39,163 nt of DNA from an uncultured Verrucomicrobiales bacterium. Its GTDB lineage: Bacteria > Verrucomicrobiota > Verrucomicrobiia > Verrucomicrobiales > Akkermansiaceae. Made by a program: the position numbers and the translations under genes. The stretch is from positions 1 to 39,163 of the forward strand of contig CALBVY010000043.1 in assembly GCA_937969495.1 (NCBI GenBank), written 5' to 3'. Below, piece by piece: positions 1 to 8,538 of the stretch (the stretch's first letter is position 1; every line of letters starts with the position of its first letter). Below the pieces are notes generated by a model. The model had not been told where the DNA came from and ran no database searches. It saw only the letters and a list, made by a program, of their open reading frames with translations.

Positions 1-42
1 ACGATGAATCGTTCAAAACCATTGGGTAAACCTCCCGAGTAG
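1..42 (+). CDS. Possible C-terminal end of an upstream gene (partial)
   Basis: Frame 1 is open from the first base to a TAG at 40-42, giving 13 codons that end in Gly-Lys-Pro-Pro-Glu. This could be the tail of a gene entering from the left. The segment is too short to recognise or to separate from chance, and no family can be named. A perfect 8-bp hairpin follows shortly after, as expected behind a gene end, but it has no T-tract. Confidence 0.22.
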   Translation, partial: TMNRSKPLGKPPE

Positions 43-56
43 TCATTTTTATTTGG

Positions 57-76
57 ATTTCTGGGCATCCAGAAAT
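57..76. repeat. Small perfect hairpin
   Basis: ATTTCTGG and CCAGAAAT form an 8-bp perfect stem around a GCAT loop. No T-run follows on either strand, so it is not a standard intrinsic terminator. It lies 14 bp after a possible stop codon. The remaining sequence up to about position 209 shows no convincing gene or site. Confidence 0.4.
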
Positions 77-209
77 TATAAGGCGCCTAACAAAAAGTAC
101 AACTCTAAATTGTCAATATTTCCCTAGCTGGATGACCCTGCTCTAATTACAGCCGTGTTGCCTAATAATCGAATAACACCTGAAAAATATCAAGCCCCCC
201 TATTACAGC

Positions 210-362
210 TTAAGATCTCTTTGGCTTTTTACCTTTTGGGATAGCTTTCCCTTTAAATCTTTGTAACTTGCGTTTTTTGTTTTGCAACGGTTTGGAGCGT
301 TGTTTCTTTTTTCCCCTAGCACTGGTGCTATGCTGCTTTTCTTCAGGTTTAGATTCGGACAT
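210..362 (-). CDS. Small, very basic 50-residue hypothetical protein
   Basis: A complete minus-strand reading frame runs from ATG (360-362) to TAA (210-212). The first ten residues are acidic and polar. The rest is dominated by Lys and Arg with Gln, Pro and Gly, including GKKKQRSK and KGKKPKRS runs. There is no hydrophobic core, signal peptide or Cys. Such composition suggests an unstructured nucleic-acid- or ribosome-associated peptide, which is inference only. No Shine-Dalgarno is visible, but that is common in this genome. I do not recognise the family. The opposite strand has a longer overlapping frame that looks like a shadow. This call rests on the strongly non-random composition alone. 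Confidence 0.4.
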   Translation of the reverse strand: MSESKPEEKQHSTSARGKKKQRSKPLQNKKRKLQRFKGKAIPKGKKPKRS

Positions 363-488
363 TGGAATCAAAGGTCACAAATATTTTCTAATACAACAAT
401 ACAAATTAGGGACTTAATGCTCTACATGACAGCCAACCAACATGGCCTCAAGGAGGATCTATCATTACTACTGAAGGTTATTAGAAAA

Positions 489-520
489 AGAAGCCCCCGG
501 CGGAGCAGCCGAGGACTTCT
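489..520 (-). terminator. Rho-independent terminator, minus strand
   Basis: Bases 489-501 and 508-520 form a 13-bp stem with two mismatches, a GC-rich middle and a six-base loop. Read on the minus strand the stem is followed at once by a run of five T (complement of 485-489). It would end transcription coming from the TM2 gene about 260 bp upstream, or from an unannotated transcript between them. Confidence 0.6.
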
Positions 521-778
521 AACAATACTTTGCCGATTAATTTCTTAATCAAACAAAGCTCTCTGCGGTTTGGCAAACCACGCTTTTGCTTAACATGGAA
601 GCCATTGTCAATCATCGTTCTTATGAACCATAATACGTTGGTTATTAAATCTTAACCATGATACGTCATGAATCTACTTTACATAACATATGCTTTCTCG
701 CCAATGAATACATCACGAAACAAAAACTTCCGTCACCTTAAATCTTATTACGGTGAATAAAAACTAACAGACAATCTA
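521..778. other. Gene-free stretch upstream of the orphan terminator
   Basis: Together with the terminator, positions 363-778 form a gap of about 415 bp with no supportable gene on either strand. The sequence is AT-rich. Because a good terminator closes its left side on the minus strand, it could be a long 3' untranslated region of the TM2 gene or hold a small RNA. I see no conserved RNA family in it. Confidence 0.3.
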
Positions 779-1153
779 CTAGAACCAAGCTTTTTTGTTT
801 TGAACGTAGGTATTTACAAAATCCTCATCAGACTTCGTGAGATAGATGATACCTTCAATAAGCCCCACGATGGCTGTTCCCATCATTCCAAAAACAGTGA
901 TACAATTAATAATCGGAATCCAAGATGTCATCAGGCTAGCACCGCCAATGATAGCGAGAATAATTCCTTCTTTCTGGTAACCAAGAACAAATTTATGCAC
1001 TCCTATCCAACCTAGAAATATACCTAACAAACCTGCTAGTAATTTCTTTTCCGCTCCAGGTATCTGCTGGGGCGTGGATGATTGTGCTGCTGGAGGTGTT
1101 ACTGCCGGCTCGGTGGGAGTTTCTACGGATGGTTGTTGTTGATCGTCAGACAT
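779..1153 (-). CDS. TM2-domain membrane protein
   Basis: Predicted 124-residue inner-membrane protein of the TM2 family, whose molecular role in bacteria is unknown. The first 35 residues are a Pro/Gln/Thr-rich cytoplasmic linker. The TM2 core begins near residue 37 with hydrophobic helices, and the family signature G-x-HKF-x-LG joins helices one and two. A third hydrophobic segment lies at about residues 85-110 before a charged tail. I chose the ATG at 1151-1153 over an in-frame start 12 codons upstream because AGGA lies five bases before it, one of the few clear ribosome binding sites here, and because the product then starts with a typical acidic-polar tail. It stands alone, divergent from the next gene. 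Confidence 0.85.
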   Translation of the reverse strand: MSDDQQQPSVETPTEPAVTPPAAQSSTPQQIPGAEKKLLAGLLGIFLGWIGVHKFVLGYQKEGIILAIIGGASLMTSWIPIINCITVFGMMGTAIVGLIEGIIYLTKSDEDFVNTYVQNKKAWF

Positions 1154-1244
1154 AATTATCCTATAACATTTTTGCTCAGAAGCACGCAAGCAACAATCAT
1201 GCAGTATAAGTGCTTTTTCAATCTTCCTACTTTGATGACTCCTC

Positions 1245-1928
1245 GTGAAACCTTACGTTAAAATCACAGAAACTACTACCCCCGAAGGAGAGCCTCTCGA
1301 GCTCATCGAGCACGATGGTACATTTATGATCTGCTCCAATGGTGAACAGCTCATGACGAGCTTCTCCCATGGATCTGAGGAAACTCTCGCAGAATTAGCC
1401 TGTGCGCCATTTACTCCAGTGAACCAACCAAAATTTCTCATCGGTGGTCTTGGTATGGGCTACACACTTGCAGCAGCCACTCGTGCCGTGGTAAAACAAC
1501 GTGCTAGCTTTATTGTAGCAGAGCTTACTCCCGCCATTGTGGAGTGGAACCGCACCCATCTTTCCCACCTGAACCCTGGCCTTTTAGACGACGACCGTAT
1601 TTCTATCAAAATCGGCCCAGTACAAAAGGCCATCCGCCAAGCAAACGCTGAGTATCATGCCATTTTATTAGATGTGGACAACGGCCCCTCTGCATTTCAT
1701 GGGAAAAAAAACAATAGCCTCTACACACTCAACGGTCTGCGTGAAATTCAGCATGCTCTTAAAGGTGGTGGTATCTTAGCCATCTGGTCTGCACGCAGTG
1801 ATAAAGCCTTTACTAAAACACTGAGAAAGGCAGGCTTCGATGTCAGCGAAAACGCCGTTGCCGCAGCTCATAAAGGCAGTAAACGCCGTACACACACTAT
1901 CTGGCTAGCCAGAAAGAAAAGCTATTAA
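1245..1928 (+). CDS. Spermidine-synthase-like SAM-binding Rossmann-fold protein
   Basis: 227 residues from a GTG start. The glycine-rich loop at residues 64-74 (FLIGGLGMGYT) and the acidic LLDVDNGP motif at 141-148 match the Rossmann core of the spermidine synthase/SAM methyltransferase superfamily. A C-terminal stretch reads like the last strands of that fold. It is shorter than true spermidine synthase (about 280-300 residues) and lacks an obvious N-terminal beta-hairpin domain of full length. It is probably one of the many SpeE-like proteins of unproven substrate. No polyamine gene is adjacent. The short intergenic distance to the HlyD-type gene (66 bp) allows co-transcription. Confidence 0.72.
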   Translation: MKPYVKITETTTPEGEPLELIEHDGTFMICSNGEQLMTSFSHGSEETLAELACAPFTPVNQPKFLIGGLGMGYTLAAATRAVVKQRASFIVAELTPAIVEWNRTHLSHLNPGLLDDDRISIKIGPVQKAIRQANAEYHAILLDVDNGPSAFHGKKNNSLYTLNGLREIQHALKGGGILAIWSARSDKAFTKTLRKAGFDVSENAVAAAHKGSKRRTHTIWLARKKSY

Positions 1929-1994
1929 ACACCCGTATCTACTACGCAATCTGCTAATTCGTCCCCTTTCTCTTCAACAACCATTCCTAAACTC

Positions 1995-3395
1995 ATGACC
2001 CGCACTACTCTCTCACTACTCTGTCTTACCAGTGTATTTGCTCAGATTACACTAGCAGATGACTACACCGTGATCGAAAAGCCATTTAAAAAAGTCACCA
2101 CACTCAGTGGCACTTTTTTCCCTAAAGAGTCCACCCCGATCAGCGTGGCGCCAAAGGTATGGACAGACTTCAGTATCACCAGCTTGGTAAGCCAAGGTGC
2201 CGTGGTTAAAAAGGGTGACGCACTCATCGGTATCGATACGCAAAAAATAGATGAACATATCGCCAAATCAGAAAAGGCACGCAAACTTGATCTACTAAAA
2301 CTTGCCCAAGCGCAGCACGAGCTCGCCCAGCTAGAAATCAGCACACCACGTAATCTGGAGAAATACGCTCGTACCGAGAAAGAAGCCGCCGATTATCTCA
2401 AATGGTTCACAGAGATCGGCATGCCCCGTGACATCGAGGCCGCTAAGCACAAAGTAAAAAGCTCCGAACAAATGCTTGCCTACCAAAAGGAAGAGCTCAA
2501 ACAATTGGAAAAAATGTATTCTGAGGATAACAAAACCGAGGAAACAGAAGAAATCATCCTCATCCGCACACGGAACTACATAGAAAAGGCTGAGTTTACT
2601 CTCAAATCCACTAAAATCGAGACCGCATACACTCTTGATACTGAACTCCCGCGTCAACTTGCAAGCCACCAACGCAGCGCCAAGCATAGCAGCATCGCTA
2701 ATAAAGCCGCACAAGAAAGCCTCAAACGCGCATTAGAAATCAAACGCCTCGAAGTCGCCAAAGCGGAAAAAGATGATACAGAAAAAGCCGACCACCTTGC
2801 CAAGCTTAAGGCTGACCGTGAGATGATGAACATCACCGCACCTGCCGATGGCATTGTCTACTACGGCAGTATTAAAGACGGGCAATGGAATCCCTCCGGC
2901 GCAGTCAAAACTTTAAAAATTGGTGGTAAAGTTCCCGCGCACCTTACCCTGTTCACATTAATTCCAACTAAGCCCACTCTCGCTCTATCAGCCTCTATGT
3001 CAGAAGGACAGTTAGCTACTCTAAAGAAGGGCGCCAAGGGACTAGCTACCACTCAACTACAGGCTTATACCAGCCTCCCTGTCACCATTCAACAAATCAA
3101 CAAATACCCACAAACAGACGGTAAATACTATGTGGAAATCACTCAAGATACTCAGAACAATCAAGGCATTGTCACTGGGATGAAGGCATCCATGCGCTTT
3201 GTTAGCAACCAGATGGAAAAAGCTCTCGTAGTCCCCATTAGCCACCTAACAAAATCAGATGATGGTGGTCATACCGTGAAGCTTAAACTCGCTGATGGTC
3301 AGACAGAAGACCGGAACGTAGAAATCAGCACGGCAAACAAAAAGCACGCTGTTATCGTTAAAGGTCTGGAAGCAGGACAAGTGATCGTAAAGTAA
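1995..3395 (+). CDS. Secreted HlyD/efflux-adaptor-like protein
   Basis: 466 residues with a cleavable signal peptide (about residues 1-21, ending in Leu-Ala before DD). A biotinyl-lipoyl-like half-motif near residues 60-80 (SQGAVVKKGDALIGID) is followed by a long charged, Lys/Glu-rich region of roughly 180 residues predicted as coiled-coil hairpin. The second lipoyl half is at about 280-300 (ITAPADGIVYYGSIKDGQW), followed by beta-barrel and membrane-proximal domains ending VKGLEAGQVIVK. This order is that of periplasmic adaptor subunits of RND or ABC export systems. The hairpin is unusually long. No pump or outer-membrane factor is next to it. The next gene starts 33 bp downstream, so the two are likely co-transcribed and may act together. 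Confidence 0.8.
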   Translation: MTRTTLSLLCLTSVFAQITLADDYTVIEKPFKKVTTLSGTFFPKESTPISVAPKVWTDFSITSLVSQGAVVKKGDALIGIDTQKIDEHIAKSEKARKLDLLKLAQAQHELAQLEISTPRNLEKYARTEKEAADYLKWFTEIGMPRDIEAAKHKVKSSEQMLAYQKEELKQLEKMYSEDNKTEETEEIILIRTRNYIEKAEFTLKSTKIETAYTLDTELPRQLASHQRSAKHSSIANKAAQESLKRALEIKRLEVAKAEKDDTEKADHLAKLKADREMMNITAPADGIVYYGSIKDGQWNPSGAVKTLKIGGKVPAHLTLFTLIPTKPTLALSASMSEGQLATLKKGAKGLATTQLQAYTSLPVTIQQINKYPQTDGKYYVEITQDTQNNQGIVTGMKASMRFVSNQMEKALVVPISHLTKSDDGGHTVKLKLADGQTEDRNVEISTANKKHAVIVKGLEAGQVIVK

Positions 3396-3428
3396 ATTCT
3401 CATCACTTTAACCTGCAACATATCGCTT

Positions 3429-4532
3429 ATGAAGGCTCTCCTGCTCCTCATCCTCATCAGTCAATACGCTCTGGCTGGTAATGCTGACGTCAAGGTAGCC
3501 ATCACCAAAGGCGTCGATTTTCTCGTTCAACACCAGAACAAAGATGGCTCATGGGGTAGCCCGCACCGCACCAAAGGGCTTAACGTATTTACCCCGCTAC
3601 CCGATGGTCATCAGGCCTATAAAGCTGCCAGCTCTGCTCTTGCTTTGCACGGATTGTTAGAATGTGGTGATAGACGCGCAGCCACCATCGCCAGTATTCA
3701 AAAAGGTGAAAAGTGGCTCCTCTCCACATTGCCTGAACAGCGCAGTATTAACCGCGTCGCCACCTATAACATCTGGGCACACGCTTATGGCCTACATGCT
3801 CTCTCATCACTCTATCGCGAATATAAAGATCCCACAAAACGCGCTGAATACATCCGTCAGGCAGAAATTCAGATCAAAAAACTTCAGCAACACGAGGATC
3901 TCAACCGTGGTTGGGGCTACTATGATTTTAATCACATCTCAGAAAAGCCCACTGGTAAAGTGATGAGCTTCACCACCGCCACGGTAGTGCTTGCACTGAC
4001 TGATGCATCAAAAACCATGGGTATAAAGCTACCTGCTGATATAATGAAGCGAAGTCTCGCCGCACTCCGCGAAATGCGCACCCCAGACTTCTCCTACGTT
4101 TACGCACGCGATTTCCGCTACTTTCCACGCAGACCACTCAATCGTCCAGCTGGCTCGTTAAGCCGCTCTCAGGCATGTAATGCCGCCTCACGCGCACTCC
4201 AAGATAACAACCTTACAGATACCGTTCTGCGCACATGGCTCCAGCGCTTATTTGATCGTAATGGTTGGTTAGACATCGGTAGAAAACGCCCTATCCCCCA
4301 CGAAGCTTACGCGGACGTCGCCGGCTACTTTTATTACTACGGCCACTACTACGCCTCTAAGTGTATTCTCATGCTTCCAGAAAACGAACGCCGCCCATGG
4401 CAAGATAAACTCGCCAAACTCATGATCTCCAAACAGGAAAAAAATGGCAGCTGGTGGGACTTCCCCCTCTTCAACTACCATTACGCCTATGGCACAGGCT
4501 ATGTATTAGCCATTCTGGGTAGGTGTAAGTAA
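3429..4532 (+). CDS. Secreted terpenoid-cyclase-fold (squalene/prenyltransferase repeat) protein
   Basis: 367 residues with a signal peptide (residues 1-16, LLLLILISQYALA). The mature part carries alpha/alpha-toroid repeats as in squalene-hopene cyclase and prenyltransferase beta subunits. QHQNKDGSWG near residue 35 and KNGSWWDFPLFNYHYAYGTG near the end are QW-type motifs, and RGWGYYDF lies mid-protein. The DXDD catalytic motif of squalene-hopene cyclases is not seen and the protein is about half their length, so cyclase activity is unlikely. Related secreted proteins of unknown role are common in Planctomycetes and Verrucomicrobia. It follows the HlyD-type gene by 33 bp, suggesting one operon. 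Confidence 0.75.
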   Translation: MKALLLLILISQYALAGNADVKVAITKGVDFLVQHQNKDGSWGSPHRTKGLNVFTPLPDGHQAYKAASSALALHGLLECGDRRAATIASIQKGEKWLLSTLPEQRSINRVATYNIWAHAYGLHALSSLYREYKDPTKRAEYIRQAEIQIKKLQQHEDLNRGWGYYDFNHISEKPTGKVMSFTTATVVLALTDASKTMGIKLPADIMKRSLAALREMRTPDFSYVYARDFRYFPRRPLNRPAGSLSRSQACNAASRALQDNNLTDTVLRTWLQRLFDRNGWLDIGRKRPIPHEAYADVAGYFYYYGHYYASKCILMLPENERRPWQDKLAKLMISKQEKNGSWWDFPLFNYHYAYGTGYVLAILGRCK

Positions 4533-4619
4533 GCGCACTACTACTTTGTACAAACTTCGGAGATAAACTTTCAGTTTTATGCTAGGAATTCTTTTCGATG
4601 CAGCCTCTATCAATATCGA

Positions 4620-5795
4620 TCAATTAGCTTCTCTTACCCGTCTGGCATAAGAAAACTGCCGGCTACCTAACATAAATTTGATGTGGGCATCGGTAAGTTC
4701 ACCCATGGTGATACAGCTTTCAAATTCCTTGGTACCGTGAATTCTCCCAAGGTCTTCGCGTAATTGGATAACGTGTTCTGGTGGGGCCAGTTGTTCACGT
4801 GCCATGATGTTCAGTAGTGCCTGAAGACGGTTTTTTTCCGCTTGAGCGCGACGCGCCATCTGTGTGCGTTCTTCTTCCGCATACTGGGCAATGGTTTTAC
4901 GGTTCATCTCACGGAAGCTAAGGCGCGTTACATCTTTATTACTATCAAAGTGGTACGCCATATAGATCTTCCCCCTCCGCTCATAAGACTGCTGATCAAA
5001 ATCAATAGGGCGTACTCGGTACTGTACTTCCTCAAAGTCTGGGGTAACATCCACCACATAGTTTACAGATCTCATGTCACCTAACAGGCGAATAAAACAC
5101 CGTTCATTAAACTTCACAAACTCCTTGGCAATACGCACGCGATTAACATCAGGCTTCGCTAAATAATCATCCGCAAAGACATCTCCTGGTAAACCTGCGA
5201 TGTGCTCTTCGATCAGGGTATTACCCCTGGCAAGATAGTTAATCCTGTTAGGAGAAAGGATGTGCTCTAGCTCCAGACCATAGATGCGTGAAGCATCTGC
5301 ATTTTTTACGTAATAGTAATCTGAGTTATCGTTGTACTGATTGGTGATACGAATCCGAAACGGGCGTGAGTTTCCAAACTCTCCAAAATCAATTCTATCC
5401 ACAATCAGGTGCTCATGGTGTGTGGTATCACCCCCAATCTTAAGCTCCGCATAAATACGTGTCAGCCTAGGGCGCAGCTCCCTCATCGCCTCCTGAGGAT
5501 ACATCACCGTTAACCAGAGAGTTTCCTTCCCAGACGGATCTTCATAAGGAACAGAGCCGTTAAATCTCAATAAATCATCATAAACGAGAGGAATCTCAGA
5601 ATAGCGGCCAAAATGGTAGAGATACTGGCCAAGCGAGGCACTAACTGGATAGAGAGCCTTACGTCTGGAAATCATGGGCATGGTGGCCACAGATTGGCAG
5701 CCAGAAGCTATTATGGCAAGAACGCATGAGGGCTTGACGCTGCATATGGGCGGTGCGTAGTCTTCCCCCTGACAAAGCTTGCGGGTATTTTTCAT
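4620..5795 (-). CDS. Hypothetical protein, possible lipoprotein
   Basis: 391 residues with no family I recognise. A short hydrophobic stretch ending in a lipobox-like IIASGC at residues 28-33 suggests a lipoprotein, but it is preceded by about 20 polar residues that are unusual for a signal peptide. The true start may therefore be later than the ATG at 5793-5795, although no better in-frame ATG or GTG precedes the lipobox. The middle is mixed alpha/beta and rich in Tyr, Asp and Arg. Residues about 305-345 are a charged coiled coil (AEEERTQMARRAQAEKNRLQ), followed by a small helical tail. It converges with the cyclase-like gene and is divergent from accB. Confidence 0.6.
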   Translation of the reverse strand: MKNTRKLCQGEDYAPPICSVKPSCVLAIIASGCQSVATMPMISRRKALYPVSASLGQYLYHFGRYSEIPLVYDDLLRFNGSVPYEDPSGKETLWLTVMYPQEAMRELRPRLTRIYAELKIGGDTTHHEHLIVDRIDFGEFGNSRPFRIRITNQYNDNSDYYYVKNADASRIYGLELEHILSPNRINYLARGNTLIEEHIAGLPGDVFADDYLAKPDVNRVRIAKEFVKFNERCFIRLLGDMRSVNYVVDVTPDFEEVQYRVRPIDFDQQSYERRGKIYMAYHFDSNKDVTRLSFREMNRKTIAQYAEEERTQMARRAQAEKNRLQALLNIMAREQLAPPEHVIQLREDLGRIHGTKEFESCITMGELTDAHIKFMLGSRQFSYARRVREAN

Positions 5796-5855
5796 CTTTA
5801 CCCCAGAGAGCTGCTATTCATTCCCCTATCAAACCATTAGCCAAGAAATACTACC

Positions 5856-6302
5856 GTGGACCTTAAGGAAATTCGTAAAATCGTCGAGCTCATGAACGAG
5901 CATGAACTCTCATATTTCCACCTCGAAGAGGAGGGCATCAATCTCAAGATGAAAAAGGGTGCTGATATCGTGCAAGTAGCTCAAGCCGCCATGCCTACCG
6001 CTGCTACCGCTGCTGCGCCTGCTACTACTCCCCCTGTGGCTGCAGATACGACGGAAGCGGCCACTCCAGGCAATGAGATCCCAGCACCGATGGTAGGAAC
6101 GTTCTACGCCTCTCCATCACCAGATTCTCCCGCTTTTGTCAGTGTAGGAGACACCATTAGCGTAGGGCAGACACTCTGTATCATTGAGGCGATGAAGGTG
6201 ATGAATGAAATCAAATCTGAAGTAGCCGGTACGGTAACCGCCATTGTCGCCACAGACGGCGAGGCCGTACAGTTTGGCGATGGCCTGTTCCGCGTTCAGT
6301 AG
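5856..6302 (+). CDS. accB: Acetyl-CoA carboxylase biotin carboxyl carrier protein
   Basis: 148 residues, the usual size. It carries biotin between the carboxylase and transferase half-reactions that make malonyl-CoA for fatty acid synthesis. The N-terminal helix (MDLKEIRKIVELM) is typical of AccB. An Ala/Pro/Thr-rich linker spans about residues 42-75, followed by the biotinyl domain with the EAMKVMNEI motif, in which Lys114 is the expected biotinylation site. It starts at GTG (5856). accC follows 47 bp downstream, so the usual accBC operon is intact. accA and accD are not in the window. Confidence 0.96.
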   Translation: MDLKEIRKIVELMNEHELSYFHLEEEGINLKMKKGADIVQVAQAAMPTAATAAAPATTPPVAADTTEAATPGNEIPAPMVGTFYASPSPDSPAFVSVGDTISVGQTLCIIEAMKVMNEIKSEVAGTVTAIVATDGEAVQFGDGLFRVQ

Positions 6303-6349
6303 ATGGCGCTCCTACATTCTGCGTCAACCGCCTTCACTTTTTCTTTCCC

Positions 6350-7705
6350 ATGTTTAACAAAGTACTTGTCGCCAACCGGGGGGAGATTGCCCTTCGTATC
6401 ATCCGCGCTTGCCGTGAGCTAGGTGTAACATCCGTTGCTGTTTACTCAGAGGCAGATGTAGATTCCATGCATGTGCAGCTTGCGGATGAATCCGTCTGTA
6501 TCGGCCCTGGTCCCAGTAAAGATAGCTACCTCAAGCCAGACCGTATCATCGCCGCAGCCGAGATAACAGACGCTGATGCTATCCACCCTGGCTATGGCTT
6601 TCTCTCTGAGAATGCACGTTTTGTAGAAATTTGCGATAGCTGTAATATCAAGTTTATTGGGCCTTCTGCTAAGGTTATTCGCCGCATGGGTGATAAGAAT
6701 ACCGCCCGTGCCACTGCTGTAGAATATGGTGTTCCCATCACACCTGGCTCAGACGGAATCCTTGAATCTGCTGAACATGGCTTAAAGCTGGCAAAAGAAA
6801 TGGGATTCCCTGTGATGATTAAAGCCACCGCTGGTGGTGGCGGCCGCGGTATGCGTCCATGTTTTGATGAAACAGAATTTACCTCCCTCTATGATGCTGC
6901 CAGTAAAGAGGCGATTGCCTGTTTTGGTAACGGTGACTGCTACCTCGAGAAACTAGTGCTTAAGCCGCACCACGTTGAGATGCAAATCATCGCTGATACC
7001 CACGGGAACTTCATTCAGCTAGGTGAACGTGATTGCTCCATGCAACGCCGAAACCAAAAGATCATCGAGGAGTGCCCGTCTCCCCTCATTTCTGAAAAAA
7101 TGCGCCAAGAGATGGCCACCGCCTCCGTTAATCTCATCAAATCTATCGGTTACGAAAACGCCGGCACCATCGAGTACCTCGTGGATGAAAAAGCAGAAAA
7201 CTTCTACTTCATGGAAATGAACACTCGGATCCAGGTAGAACATCCAGTGACCGAAGAAGTGATGGGCTGTGAGCTCATTAAAGAACAAATTCGCGTAGCC
7301 TGTGGTGAACCACTTTCTAAACACGTACTGGACGTAAATCCACGTGGTCACTCTATTGAATGCCGTATTAACGCGGAAGACCCATATAATAATTTCTGCC
7401 CTAGCCCAGGGAAAATCACTCTCTGGTACACCCCGGGCGGTAAGGGTGTGCGCTTAGATACCCACGTTTATTCAGGCTACTCCGTACCGCCACACTATGA
7501 CTCCATGATCGCCAAGCTCATCGTCACTGGCTCCTCACGTGAGATTGCCATCGCCAGAATGAAGCGCGCCCTGTCTGAATTTAAAATCGAAGGTATTAAA
7601 ACAACTATTCCCTTCCAACAGGAAATCATCGATCACCCAGACTTTATCACTGGCAACTACGGTATTGAGTGGGTAGGCGACTACATGAAGGAAAAAGGGT
7701 ATTAG
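6350..7705 (+). CDS. accC: Acetyl-CoA carboxylase biotin carboxylase subunit
   Basis: 451 residues, full length. It catalyses ATP-dependent carboxylation of biotin on AccB. The N-terminal domain starts FNKVLVANRGEIALRIIRAC. The ATP-grasp glycine loop is at residues 161-169 (AGGGGRGMR). The catalytic segment MEMNTRIQVEHPVTEE holds Glu289, Asn291 and Arg293, equivalent to the active-site residues of the Escherichia coli enzyme. The C-terminal biotin carboxylase domain is complete. There is no Shine-Dalgarno before the ATG. It is the second gene of the accBC pair and converges with the glycosylase gene, leaving only 10 bp between stop codons. Confidence 0.97.
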   Translation: MFNKVLVANRGEIALRIIRACRELGVTSVAVYSEADVDSMHVQLADESVCIGPGPSKDSYLKPDRIIAAAEITDADAIHPGYGFLSENARFVEICDSCNIKFIGPSAKVIRRMGDKNTARATAVEYGVPITPGSDGILESAEHGLKLAKEMGFPVMIKATAGGGGRGMRPCFDETEFTSLYDAASKEAIACFGNGDCYLEKLVLKPHHVEMQIIADTHGNFIQLGERDCSMQRRNQKIIEECPSPLISEKMRQEMATASVNLIKSIGYENAGTIEYLVDEKAENFYFMEMNTRIQVEHPVTEEVMGCELIKEQIRVACGEPLSKHVLDVNPRGHSIECRINAEDPYNNFCPSPGKITLWYTPGGKGVRLDTHVYSGYSVPPHYDSMIAKLIVTGSSREIAIARMKRALSEFKIEGIKTTIPFQQEIIDHPDFITGNYGIEWVGDYMKEKGY

Positions 7706-7715
7706 CCGCTTGGCA

Positions 7716-8444
7716 TCATCTCCACACGCCCATATCCAGTAGCTGTTTCTCCGCCTGTGGTTCCCAACCTCGATTGGCTATTGGGGACGCTGGTGATGGG
7801 TGGAGAATCTTCCCAGTTTTAAATTTTTTATTAGGAAAATAGTCCTTCACCGTTTCGATGAGTTTTTTCTCCGCGTAGGCACCCACACCGATGAGCCATT
7901 CCGGCTCTTGGGCGGCGATCACCGCAGCGAGGTGTTTCTGGCAGGCTTTTTCCACTGGTTGCATTTCTGCCTTTGGGAGTTTATCTGGCGTGATGTTTTT
8001 TCCTGTTTCACCCATCCAGACTAATGGACAGTAGTTTACAACAAAATGATCTTGGAAAAAATTCTCTGCCTCTGGGTATTTCTCAGCAAATAACCCCCAT
8101 AAACGTTTTCCACTCACCTCAGAGCGCTGGCACTCAAACCCAATCACCTCACGCTTTGGGTGCTCCGGATCTGGCTTCAACACCTCACCAGAAATACCCA
8201 TCCAGTCTCGCACAGCGGGAATTTCCCCAAAGGGCACACCCGTCTGAGCCATCCCCCAAGGACCTGGATTCATCCCTAACATGAGAACCTGCTTTTTCCC
8301 TTTACCGTATTTTTCCAAATACTGCCGATGTGTTTCCCACGCATACTCTGTAGGTAAATAGACACAACTTACAGGATCAGCAAATTGAAGCGGCTTCAGC
8401 ACACGCGTTAACTCTCGGGCGGCATCAATGATAGCAGCGGACAT
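7716..8444 (-). CDS. SMUG1-type (family 3) uracil-DNA glycosylase
   Basis: 242 residues that follow animal SMUG1 closely. Residues 57-72 (GMNPGPWGMAQTGVPF) form the active-site motif with Asn59. The middle contains HPKREVIGFECQRSEVSG and VVNYCPLVWM, both SMUG1 landmarks. HPSPASP with His215 is the second catalytic or minor-groove loop, followed by ANRGWEPQAEKQL. The enzyme removes uracil and oxidised pyrimidines from DNA for base excision repair. Family 3 enzymes are known from animals and a limited set of bacteria. It is transcribed toward accC and stands alone. Confidence 0.92.
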   Translation of the reverse strand: MSAAIIDAARELTRVLKPLQFADPVSCVYLPTEYAWETHRQYLEKYGKGKKQVLMLGMNPGPWGMAQTGVPFGEIPAVRDWMGISGEVLKPDPEHPKREVIGFECQRSEVSGKRLWGLFAEKYPEAENFFQDHFVVNYCPLVWMGETGKNITPDKLPKAEMQPVEKACQKHLAAVIAAQEPEWLIGVGAYAEKKLIETVKDYFPNKKFKTGKILHPSPASPIANRGWEPQAEKQLLDMGVWR

Positions 8445-8538
8445 ATGCTGTTTTATAACAAACCATCCAAGAGGTGCAATCCTACAAACTCAACGCTGGT
8501 AATTGTGCTACCTGCTTCTAGAGTGCGCTTGCCCTTTT

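Noticed and set aside
60-170. Possible attC-like element with GCCTAAC and GTTGCCT boxes
   Set aside because: The second box does not fit the GTTRRRY pattern, the intervening sequence does not fold as attC, and it is unlike the two 118-bp sites.
282-548. Plus-strand frame of 88 codons
   Set aside because: It overlaps the basic minus-strand gene and runs through the terminator stem, with no coding-like motif or ribosome binding site.
562-590. Hairpin around GGTTTGGCAAACC as a terminator
   Set aside because: Short stem with an off-set outer pairing, no upstream gene on the plus strand and a poor T-tract.
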